A stretch of DNA of 8,871 bases from Klebsiella pneumoniae. Its GTDB lineage: Bacteria; Pseudomonadota; Gammaproteobacteria; Pseudomonadales; Azotimanducaceae. The position numbers were made by a program, and so were the translations under genes. A model generated the notes under the pieces. That model ran no database searches. It worked only from the letters and a program-made list of their open reading frames with translations, and was not told the DNA's origin. Positions 1 to 6,037 of the stretch are shown here, in pieces; positions within the stretch are counted from its first letter, which is position 1, and the number at the start of each line of letters is the position of its first letter. The stretch spans positions 1-8,871 of the forward strand of contig CAMDVY010000098.1 in NCBI GenBank assembly GCA_945878745.1. The letters run 5' to 3'.

Positions 1-51
1 ACATATCCGGATCATAGTGAATCAACGAACTGAATGCAGTCTGAATCCGGC

Positions 52-57
52 TATAAT
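52..57 (+). promoter_or_regulatory. Candidate -10 box upstream of the TusA-family gene
   Basis: A perfect TATAAT lies ten bases before the ATG at 67. No good -35 hexamer is seen 16-18 bases upstream. If it is used, transcription would start almost at the ATG at 67, giving a leaderless or nearly leaderless message. It would then lie inside the coding region if the upstream ATG at 34 were the true start. It may be a chance match. Confidence 0.3.
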
Positions 58-66
58 CACGTCGCC

Positions 67-294
67 ATGGATGAAACCGTACTCGACACCAAAGGGCTGA
101 CCTGCCCCATGCCGCTGCTCAAGGCCAAGCAGGCGCTCAATGCACTTGCACCCGCAGCGTTGTTGCGGGTTTATGCGACTGATCCAGGTTCAGTGCGTGA
201 CTTCATGGTGTTTTCACGACAGAGCGGCCATGAGCTGCTGGAATCGAGCGAGCAGGATGGAGTGTTCAGTTATCTCCTGAAGAAGAAGTCCTGA
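67..294 (+). CDS. TusA/SirA-family sulfur carrier protein
   Basis: A 75-residue protein of the TusA/SirA/YedF fold. Family members carry a persulfide on a conserved cysteine and pass sulfur on, for example for tRNA thiolation or molybdenum cofactor enzymes, in the cytoplasm. The N-terminal signature is present as G-L-T-C-P-M-P, with the sulfur-carrying cysteine at residue 13. The ATDPGSVRDF segment and the GHELLESSE segment are typical of the family. A second cysteine often found after the DF segment is serine here. I chose ATG 67 because it places the cysteine where the family has it. An in-frame ATG at 34 would add 11 residues, and neither start has a clear ribosome binding site. A TusA-family gene near dapA also occurs in Pseudomonas, from memory. 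The exact sulfur acceptor cannot be told, so I give no symbol. Confidence 0.85.
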   Translation: MDETVLDTKGLTCPMPLLKAKQALNALAPAALLRVYATDPGSVRDFMVFSRQSGHELLESSEQDGVFSYLLKKKS

Positions 295-430
295 ATCATC
301 GCTGACGGACTGGCACTGACTGTGTTTTTCCACACTTCCAAAAACATCGGTGTAGCGGCGCATCTCACCGGTGGAGCTTGGCACGGTCCCGCTGTTACCA
401 TGCGCGCACTTTTGCAACTGGACTGATGGC
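295..430. other. Intergenic region between the TusA-family gene and dapA
   Basis: 136 bases without a supported gene. It holds a weak A/T hairpin (TGTTTTT at 323-329 pairing with AAAAACA at 340-346, ten-base loop), which might act as a weak terminator or leader structure. No convincing sigma-70 promoter for dapA could be picked by eye. The dapA frame is open back to a GTG at 371, but homology stops at the ATG at 431. Confidence 0.4.
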
Positions 431-1309
431 ATGTTGAGGGGAAGCATTGTCGCCCTGGTGACACCCATGCACGCCTCTGGTGATGTGGACTGGCAGGCGC
501 TGGAGCGTCTCATTCACTGGCACCTGGAACAGGGTACCCACGGTATCGTGCCCATGGGCACGACTGGCGAAAGTGCGACGCTTGATACGGATGAACACCT
601 GAAGGTCATTCGCAGGACGGTGGAAATTGTGGCTGGTGCCGTGCCGGTGGTCGCCGGCACCGGGAGCAATTCGACCAGTGAAGCCATCCATCAGACGCAG
701 CAGGCAGCGCGAGATGGCGCGGATGCCTGTCTGCTGGTGACGCCGTATTACAACAAACCGACTCAGGAAGGTCTGTACCAGCATTACAAGGCCATCGCCG
801 CGGCCTGTGAGGTACCCATTGTCCTCTACAACGTGCCGCCGCGAACGGCGTGCGACATGAAGGCCGAAACGGTAGGCCGGCTGGCGCAGATTCCGGGCAT
901 CATCGGCATCAAGGAAGCGTGTGGCAATCCGGAGCGGATTGCTGAAATCCGCAAGCTTGTGCCTGAAGAGTTCATCATGTTATCTGGCGAAGATGCTCAG
1001 ACCCTGCGCATGCTGGAGCTGGGCGCGGTTGGAACGATCTCGGTAACTGCCAACGTATTGCCCAGGAAAATGGCTGAGTTCTGTGATGCGTGGGCAGCCG
1101 GCGACCGCAAGCTGGCCGCCGATCTGGATCGCGCACTTCAACCCATCCACGAGATACTGTTCGTGGAGACGTCGCCCATGCCGACCAAGTGGGCGCTCTA
1201 CGAGATGGGCATGATGGATCGTGGTATCCGGCTGCCGCTGGTAGAACTTTCAGACCAGCACAAGCCCGAACTCAGGGCCCGCCTTCGCACTGCCGGTGCG
1301 CTCAAGTAA
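431..1309 (+). CDS. dapA: 4-hydroxy-tetrahydrodipicolinate synthase
   Basis: DapA condenses pyruvate with aspartate-semialdehyde in the cytoplasm. This is the first committed step to meso-diaminopimelate and lysine. The protein is 292 residues, the same length as the E. coli enzyme, and aligns without gaps over the active site. T44-T45 are in the GTTGES loop, Y107 in TPYYNKP, Y133 in YNVPPRT, R138, and the Schiff-base lysine K161 in GIKEA. I chose the ATG at 431 because MLRGSIVALVTPM matches the usual N-terminus; the open frame back to the GTG at 371 adds 20 unrelated residues. A weak TGGA lies eight bases before the start. The next gene, bamC, follows after 49 bases, the arrangement also found in E. 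coli (dapA-bamC), so the two are probably co-transcribed. Confidence 0.97.
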   Translation: MLRGSIVALVTPMHASGDVDWQALERLIHWHLEQGTHGIVPMGTTGESATLDTDEHLKVIRRTVEIVAGAVPVVAGTGSNSTSEAIHQTQQAARDGADACLLVTPYYNKPTQEGLYQHYKAIAAACEVPIVLYNVPPRTACDMKAETVGRLAQIPGIIGIKEACGNPERIAEIRKLVPEEFIMLSGEDAQTLRMLELGAVGTISVTANVLPRKMAEFCDAWAAGDRKLAADLDRALQPIHEILFVETSPMPTKWALYEMGMMDRGIRLPLVELSDQHKPELRARLRTAGALK

Positions 1310-1358
1310 CACCAACGATCAAACCCTCATGAACCCAGCCAGGCAGGTAATACAGACG

Positions 1359-2483
1359 ATGTTGCGGAAGATCCTCCTTAAGTCGGTTGTGGGAGCGGTA
1401 GTGGTGGTCGGTGGTTGTGGCTGGATGAATGATGACAAGGGACTCTTTGTCGATCGTCGTGATGACTACGTGAAGGCAAGGCAGTTACCTCCTCTCGAAA
1501 TTCCTGAGGACTTGCGTGCTGAGCCGATGGAGGATCCATTTCCGATCCCGCCGGTTCCGACTCAGCCCAATGCTGCTTATTTCGTCGAGCGTGCGCCCCT
1601 GCCTGAAGCGATCTATACCAGCGACAACCGGGGTGAAGTTCGTATTCAACGACTGTCACAGCGTCGCTGGCTGGCGATCCCCGAGTCACCCACGACCGTG
1701 TGGCCGAAGGTGAAGCAGTTCCTCGCCGAAAATCGCATGGCGGTGACCTATGAGGAGCCAGCCGAAGGGCGCATCGATACCGACTGGTTTGAGGTGGCGC
1801 CGGTTGAAGAGCAGAAATACCGTGATGTCGTCCGATTGGTATTGCAGGAGAAACGACAGGCCGAAGGGTTGAAGACCGGCAAGGAGCGCCTTCGTCTGCG
1901 CCTGGAAGGGGGGTTGCAGGATCAGAGCAGCGAGATCCACCTGCGAGAAGAGAACGATAGCCGGGGTGTAGCCTCTGAAGCTGGCCTTGCCTCGCTGGCC
2001 AAGGTGACGTCGACGTTATCGTCAGCAGAAGATGAATTGCTGAAAGAACTCGGTGCCTACATTGCGGCGCGGGTTTCCGAACAGACCGTTTCGCGCGTCG
2101 CCTCCAATATTCTCGGCGTGAACAAAGCGCAGATGGATCGAGGTGCGGATGGCAGCCCCGTGCTTCGGCTTCGCCTTGATTTCGAACGGGCCTGGGCAGC
2201 GGTCAACAAGGCGCTCGAAAATGGTGGTGTCGAAGTGACCAACAACGACAGCGCCACCGGCACCTACGAAATTCGCGTCACTGATGCCGTGTTTGCCGTT
2301 GAAAAACCTGGTTTTTTCAAGCGCATGATCTCCTTTGGCAGCAACAAGCCCCAGAGTCTGAAGCTTCAGCTCGAAGGCAATGGTGAAGAATTCTCCGTCC
2401 TCGTGCAGGACGAGAATGGCCAACCTGCGGACAAGGACCTCGCTCAACAGGTGCTGGCACTGATTCGGGAATTCGCGGTTTGA
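1359..2483 (+). CDS. bamC: Outer membrane protein assembly lipoprotein BamC
   Basis: BamC (formerly NlpB) is the lipoprotein subunit of the BAM complex that inserts beta-barrel proteins into the outer membrane; it binds BamD. The protein is 374 residues against about 344 in E. coli. It starts with a lipoprotein signal peptide: basic MLRKILLK, a hydrophobic stretch, and V-G-G-C with the lipidated cysteine at residue 20. Position +2 is glycine, which suits outer-membrane sorting. The segment after the cysteine (DDYVKARQLPPLEIPEDL) resembles the extended BamD-binding N-terminus of E. coli BamC. Two helix-grip domains follow, roughly residues 95-220 and 265-370. I chose ATG 1359 because it gives a clean signal peptide and has AGGCAGG upstream. 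Earlier in-frame starts (GTG 1296, ATG 1329) would put 10 to 21 residues ahead of it. The stop overlaps the next gene's start. Confidence 0.93.
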   Translation: MLRKILLKSVVGAVVVVGGCGWMNDDKGLFVDRRDDYVKARQLPPLEIPEDLRAEPMEDPFPIPPVPTQPNAAYFVERAPLPEAIYTSDNRGEVRIQRLSQRRWLAIPESPTTVWPKVKQFLAENRMAVTYEEPAEGRIDTDWFEVAPVEEQKYRDVVRLVLQEKRQAEGLKTGKERLRLRLEGGLQDQSSEIHLREENDSRGVASEAGLASLAKVTSTLSSAEDELLKELGAYIAARVSEQTVSRVASNILGVNKAQMDRGADGSPVLRLRLDFERAWAAVNKALENGGVEVTNNDSATGTYEIRVTDAVFAVEKPGFFKRMISFGSNKPQSLKLQLEGNGEEFSVLVQDENGQPADKDLAQQVLALIREFAV

Positions 2484-3316
2484 TTGGTCTGGCGTCACTG
2501 GGCAGTGGCAGCCGGGGTAACGGCACCCTGGTTCGATTCGGTCGCACATTGCTCCTGATCGATTGTGGATTCACAGTCAAACAGGCCGAGGCGCGGCTGG
2601 CGCGGCTGGGCGTGAGACCCGGAGAAATTTCAGCCGTGCTGGTGACGCATGAACACGCAGACCATGCTTCCGGTGTGCCTGCCTTTGCCCACAAATATGC
2701 GATTCCGGTGCACGCATCCTACGGCACCCTGTCCAGTCGCCAGTATTCGCTGACCGGCCAGCCGTTTGATGGTGATGTGCCGTTCCTGATCGATGACGTG
2801 ACCGTCAATCCGGTGCGAGTGCCCCATGATGCACGCGAGCCGACGCAGTTCGTGTTGTCACAGGGGGCGATCAAGATTGGTGTGTTGTCCGACCTTGGGT
2901 GCGTTACCCCTCACGTTGTCGAACAGTATCTAGGCACCGATCTGCTCATGCTGGAAGCCAATCACGATGTCGGTCAGCTGGACGGTGGACGCTACCCGCC
3001 CACCCTCAAACGACGAATCCGCTCCGACCTGGGGCACCTCTCCAACCATCAGTCTGCTGAATTGCTCGACGCACTCGCTCACGCGCGGCTCGATGTGGTG
3101 ATTGGTCATGTCAGCGAAGAAAACAGTGGTCGAGCACGGCTGGATCATGTGTTCGCGCCGTTTCAGGAACGGGTCCGGACCATGCAGGTCGCTACCCAGT
3201 CCACCGGCATGCCCTGGATCATGTTGAGCGGTGAGGCGCCGCAGAGTGTTGAAGGTAAGAGCGTTGAAGGTAAGAGTGTCGAAGGTCAACCAGCGGCCAC
3301 CGCATTCGCGTTCTGA
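2480..3316 (+). CDS. MBL-fold metallo-hydrolase, WalJ/YycJ-like
   Basis: A 278-residue metallo-beta-lactamase-fold hydrolase of the WalJ/YycJ type, which has been linked to nuclease activity and coordination of cell division in other bacteria. The metal site is intact: T-H-E-H-A-D-H with H57, H59, D61 and H62. Later metal or active-site stretches are also present: SDLG near residue 140, EANHD near 155, GHLSNH near 183 and GHVSEEN near 210. The N-terminal SLGSGSRGN matches the family pattern S-x-x-S-G-S-x-G-N. The start is a TTG at 2480 that overlaps the bamC stop by four bases, with GGGA nine bases upstream, so translation is probably coupled to bamC. In Pseudomonas a gene of this family also follows bamC. 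The C-terminus carries a short tandem repeat, described separately. The substrate is not known. Confidence 0.9.
   Translation: MIGLASLGSGSRGNGTLVRFGRTLLLIDCGFTVKQAEARLARLGVRPGEISAVLVTHEHADHASGVPAFAHKYAIPVHASYGTLSSRQYSLTGQPFDGDVPFLIDDVTVNPVRVPHDAREPTQFVLSQGAIKIGVLSDLGCVTPHVVEQYLGTDLLMLEANHDVGQLDGGRYPPTLKRRIRSDLGHLSNHQSAELLDALAHARLDVVIGHVSEENSGRARLDHVFAPFQERVRTMQVATQSTGMPWIMLSGEAPQSVEGKSVEGKSVEGQPAATAFAF
3245..3289 (+). repeat. Three 15-bp tandem repeats encoding S-V-E-G-K/Q
   Basis: Three head-to-tail 15-bp units (agt gtt gaa ggt aag and two near-copies) near the 3' end of the MBL hydrolase gene encode SVEGK-SVEGK-SVEGQ. The unit is a multiple of three, so gain or loss of copies keeps the frame. 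It lies past the last conserved motif of the enzyme and adds a polar tail. This looks like a recent slippage expansion. Confidence 0.85.
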
Positions 3317-3390
3317 GATTTGGCATTTACTGAAGCTAAGTGCCGCAGATTTTCTTACTATTTCTACTTTACACAGGCACGGCTTAAGTC

Positions 3391-4248
3391 ATGGAACTTG
3401 GTAACAGCAACATTTTTGAAGTCACTCCCCAGAACATCCAGAAGGATGTTGCCGAGCGATCGCGCACGATGCCGGTGCTGCTGCTGTTCTGGGCGGCACA
3501 GGTGCTGCCGTCGGTGACTGCGAAGAAGTCGCTGGAAAGCATGATGCCTGCCTATAACGGCAAGGCTGCGCTGGCGCTGGTTGATGTGGCGCGAGATCAA
3601 TCATTGGCACAGCAGCTGCGGGTGCAGAGCCTGCCGGCGATACGAGTGTTGCAGAACGGTCAGGTGGCCGAACAGCTCGATGGGCCACAGAGTGATCGGG
3701 TATACAGACAACTGCTGGATCAGCTGACCATGTCCAGCGGCGACATGCTGCGTGCTTCACTGGCTGAGGTACTGGCAGCTCGGGACTTCGCCACTGCATT
3801 GGCCATTCTGCAGGAGTCGATCCAGCAGGAACCGAATAATCCGGTGTTTCGTGTTGAACTTGCTGACGTGCTGGTCCGCAGCGGGCAGCTGGATGAAGCC
3901 CGCAAGGCGCTGGCGACAGTGCCTGACGATGCCCCGGACCGGAAACGACCGTTGATCCGGCTGGAGTTCTGGGAGGAGGTTGCGGGCATGGCTACGCTGG
4001 ACCAGTTGCTGGCAGCAGTCACTGACAACCCGGCTGATCTCGAGGCCAGATACGCGTTGTGTGTGCGGCAGGCCGTGCTCGAAGATTACGAAGCCGCCCT
4101 CGAACTGGCGCTCGACCTGTTGCGCCAGGATCGAACGTTTCGCGAAGATATCGGTCGGTTGACGATGATTCGAATCTTCGACCTGTTGGGTAAAGGCGCA
4201 CCGCTGGCAGCAACCTACCGGCGGCGCATGTTCAACTTTCTGCATTGA
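3391..4248 (+). CDS. cnoX: CnoX (YbbN)-like thioredoxin-TPR chaperone, without redox cysteines
   Basis: A 285-residue homologue of CnoX/YbbN (284 residues in E. coli), a cytoplasmic holdase that protects proteins during oxidative stress and works with GroEL/ES and DnaK. A thioredoxin domain spans about residues 1-115, with F33-W34 and the cis-proline P82 in SLPAIRV. A helical TPR-like domain follows (about 120-285), ending in YRRRMFNFLH, which aligns with the YRRQLYALLY end of E. coli YbbN. The active-site stretch reads W-A-A-Q-V-L-P-S. The position of E. coli Cys38 is S41, and that of Cys63 is V66. The only cysteine in the protein is near residue 226, in the TPR part. This should be a purely non-covalent chaperone. 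The ATG at 3391 has no strong ribosome binding site. The 74-base gap before it is AT-rich (TTACTATTTCTACTTT), so the gene may have its own promoter. Confidence 0.9.
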   Translation: MELGNSNIFEVTPQNIQKDVAERSRTMPVLLLFWAAQVLPSVTAKKSLESMMPAYNGKAALALVDVARDQSLAQQLRVQSLPAIRVLQNGQVAEQLDGPQSDRVYRQLLDQLTMSSGDMLRASLAEVLAARDFATALAILQESIQQEPNNPVFRVELADVLVRSGQLDEARKALATVPDDAPDRKRPLIRLEFWEEVAGMATLDQLLAAVTDNPADLEARYALCVRQAVLEDYEAALELALDLLRQDRTFREDIGRLTMIRIFDLLGKGAPLAATYRRRMFNFLH

Positions 4249-4268
4249 TCCGGGCAGTGTCCCCGGGT
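4248..4268. terminator. Possible bidirectional hairpin between convergent genes
   Basis: A short hairpin (ATCCGGG at 4248-4254 pairing with CCCGGGT at 4262-4268, one T-G wobble, seven-base loop) fills the gap between the cnoX stop and the stop of the crotonase gene on the other strand. There is no T-run on either side, so it is at best a weak terminator. Confidence 0.3.
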
Positions 4269-5054
4269 TCAGGCGCCGCTTTGCTCCCGACCCCGCGCCT
4301 GTATGGCGGCGCGTCGGGCTGCCACCTTTTCCGCTCTCACTTCCTTGCGGCCGTGGGCTTTGCTGGCTTCATCTTCCAGGCGTAGCCCTTCAGCGAGTGT
4401 CGAGTTCCAGCCAGCGTCGATCAGCCGTTTGATTTCTCCACGTGTGACTGGCTCCGTGGTGAGGATGTCTCGCGCCAGCGCGATGCACGTTGGCAGCAGG
4501 TCGGCGGCGGGAACCACACGATTGACCAGACCCCATGCACAGGCCGTCTGTGCGTCGAGATAGTTGCCGGTCAAGCTCAGTTCTTTTGCCCGGTTTGCGC
4601 CAATCAGGCGGGGTAGCCGTTGTGACAGCCCCCAGCCTGGCACGACACCAACACGACCATGGGTATCCGCGAACCGGGCTTCCGGGGACGCAATGAGGAA
4701 GTCACACATCAGCGCCAGTTCGAAGCCGCCGGTGATCGCAAAACCGTTCACCGCACCGATGATGGGTTTGGGCATATCCCGAAGTGCCGCCGCGATATCG
4801 ATGCTGGCACGAGTTGCATCGGCGGGCTTTTCGCCGCCGAGTTCCTTGAGATCCAGGCCGACGGTAAAGGCGCGCCCGGCGCCGGTGAGGATGATCACCT
4901 CGGTTTGTTCATCGTGGCGCAGTTGAATGAAGGTCTCGCTGATGGCCGCTCGCAGGCCGCTGGACAGCGCATTCAGTGCGGTCGGGCGATTGAGCGTGAC
5001 AACGGTGATACCGTTCAGATGTTCGGTAAGGACCAGCGCTTCAGGGTTTGACAT
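4269..5054 (-). CDS. Enoyl-CoA hydratase/isomerase (crotonase) family protein
   Basis: A 261-residue crotonase-fold protein, the usual length. Family members act on acyl-CoA thioesters (hydration, isomerisation, hydrolysis). The oxyanion-hole segments are present: A62-F-T-V-G-L-D68 and N103-G-F-A-I-T-G-G110. E112 (GGFELALMCDF) corresponds to the first catalytic glutamate, Glu144, of rat mitochondrial hydratase. The second, Glu164, falls at H132 in F-A-D-T-H-G-R-V-G-V-V-P, so classical two-glutamate hydration is unlikely. The motif ADTHGRVGVVPGWGLSQRLP recalls a subgroup common in mycobacteria and environmental proteobacteria. I chose the ATG at 5054 (MSNPEALVL) because AAGAG precedes it and the fold starts there; the open frame back to 5114 adds 20 unlikely residues. 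It converges on cnoX and diverges from the gene at 5171. The substrate is unknown. Confidence 0.88.
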   Translation of the reverse strand: MSNPEALVLTEHLNGITVVTLNRPTALNALSSGLRAAISETFIQLRHDEQTEVIILTGAGRAFTVGLDLKELGGEKPADATRASIDIAAALRDMPKPIIGAVNGFAITGGFELALMCDFLIASPEARFADTHGRVGVVPGWGLSQRLPRLIGANRAKELSLTGNYLDAQTACAWGLVNRVVPAADLLPTCIALARDILTTEPVTRGEIKRLIDAGWNSTLAEGLRLEDEASKAHGRKEVRAEKVAARRAAIQARGREQSGA

Positions 5055-5110
5055 ATTTGCTCTTGGGTTACTCTTGCGTTGCATCGAGGAGGTTTGCGAC
5101 AGGGTAGCGA

Positions 5111-5127
5111 GCACGCTCTGAGTGTGC
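5111..5127. promoter_or_regulatory. 17-bp near-palindrome, candidate operator
   Basis: GCACGCTC-T-GAGTGTGC is an eight-base inverted repeat around one central base, with a single G-T wobble. It lies in the 116-base region between the divergent crotonase gene and the gene at 5171, about 43 bases before the latter's start. Size and symmetry suit a dimeric repressor, but no regulator gene is in the window. An imperfect wider pair (CTTGGGTTACTC at 5062-5073 against GAGTTACCCCAAG at 5142-5154) flanks it. Confidence 0.35.
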
Positions 5128-5170
5128 CAGTCTGATGGCGCGAGTTACCCCAAGACGGATGACGTGATCA

Positions 5171-6019
5171 ATGACCTGGCACATGGTGGAGCAGTACGGG
5201 CAACCGTCACCTGTGGAATGCTTGCGCGAACGGCTGGGCGAAGCAGCGGTGAACCTTTGCGCCTTGTCTGTCGATGCCGAGCTGACGGATTTGCAGAAGA
5301 CGGATGGAGCGATCCACTGTCTTTCCCGGGTGACGGCGCTGAGTTATCTGCTGCGCAGTGGCTGGCCCAAAACCACATACCGAGCCTTTCGCGACCCCTT
5401 GCTCGAGCACCTGAATGATCTTGACCGGGTTCGTGCGGCACGGATTATCGAAGTGACCCTGGGGGAACATGCCCCCGAAGATTGGGAGTTGAGCCTGGCG
5501 TTGCCAAAAGCCGGTACCTGGCTGGATGCAGCGTTGCCCGACTTGCTGGTTGGATTGATGACGCCTGGCAACGAAGCGGTGGCCACAGCGCTGTCGACGC
5601 TGGTCAGTCACTGCCTTGAATCAAGGACATGGCTTGATGCCGATGGGCCTAGCCCTTCCGGAGCGCGGCTGGCGAAGTTGTTGCGTCAAGGGCGTCGAAT
5701 GCAGGTGTCGCTTGAACTTTTGTCGTCTGGACTGTCAGAGGAATGGCAGACGCTGCGCCCGGTGCTGGTCGCCTGGGTGGATTGCCTCGAACGCTGGACA
5801 CAAGTCAGGCGAGTTGCCCGAACAGTCCGACAAAGTGGTTCGAAAAAGTCCCGGGCGAGACTACGGCGTTCGGAGCGCCGCCTGGCTGCGCAGACGCTCG
5901 CGGCAACTGCTGCGTTACAATTGCAGCCACGAGGGCCCTTGGTGATTGACTGGTTCCAGGTGGTCCAGGATTGTCTTGGGCGTCATGAGCGCGTTGAAAC
6001 TCAAACGCAAGACATCTGA
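5171..6019 (+). CDS. Hypothetical protein, predicted helical, unrecognised family
   Basis: I do not recognise this 282-residue protein. It has no signal peptide, no long hydrophobic segment and no clear catalytic motif, so it is probably cytoplasmic. Composition and spacing of leucines suggest an all-helical fold, perhaps repeat-like, from about residue 15 to 210. A strongly basic stretch follows (about 213-240, from QVRRVARTVR to RRSERRL), which could bind nucleic acid or another acidic partner. The last 35 residues are less charged (GPLVIDWFQVVQDCLG). The ATG at 5171 is preceded by GGATGA with eight-base spacing; ATG 5183 lacks such a site. Only 18 bases separate its stop from the selenoprotein start, so the two are very likely one operon. 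It diverges from the crotonase gene. Codon phase and the absence of a competing frame make it a believable gene. Confidence 0.75.
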   Translation: MTWHMVEQYGQPSPVECLRERLGEAAVNLCALSVDAELTDLQKTDGAIHCLSRVTALSYLLRSGWPKTTYRAFRDPLLEHLNDLDRVRAARIIEVTLGEHAPEDWELSLALPKAGTWLDAALPDLLVGLMTPGNEAVATALSTLVSHCLESRTWLDADGPSPSGARLAKLLRQGRRMQVSLELLSSGLSEEWQTLRPVLVAWVDCLERWTQVRRVARTVRQSGSKKSRARLRRSERRLAAQTLAATAALQLQPRGPLVIDWFQVVQDCLGRHERVETQTQDI

Positions 6020-6037
6020 AAATTTGTGGAGAAAGTG

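Noticed and set aside
371..430. GTG start giving a 20-residue N-terminal extension of DapA
   Set aside because: The ATG at 431 reproduces the exact family length and N-terminus; the extension has no family resemblance.
1296..1358. Earlier BamC starts (GTG 1296, ATG 1329)
   Set aside because: They would put 10-21 residues ahead of an otherwise complete lipoprotein signal peptide, and the one at 1296 begins inside dapA.
2022..2549. Long antisense open frame (175 codons) opposite bamC
   Set aside because: It is a shadow of GC-rich codon use in a well-supported gene, with no recognisable domain or ribosome binding site.
4659..5051. 130-codon + strand frame opposite the crotonase gene
   Set aside because: The minus strand encodes a clear crotonase with all fold motifs; this frame gives no family resemblance.
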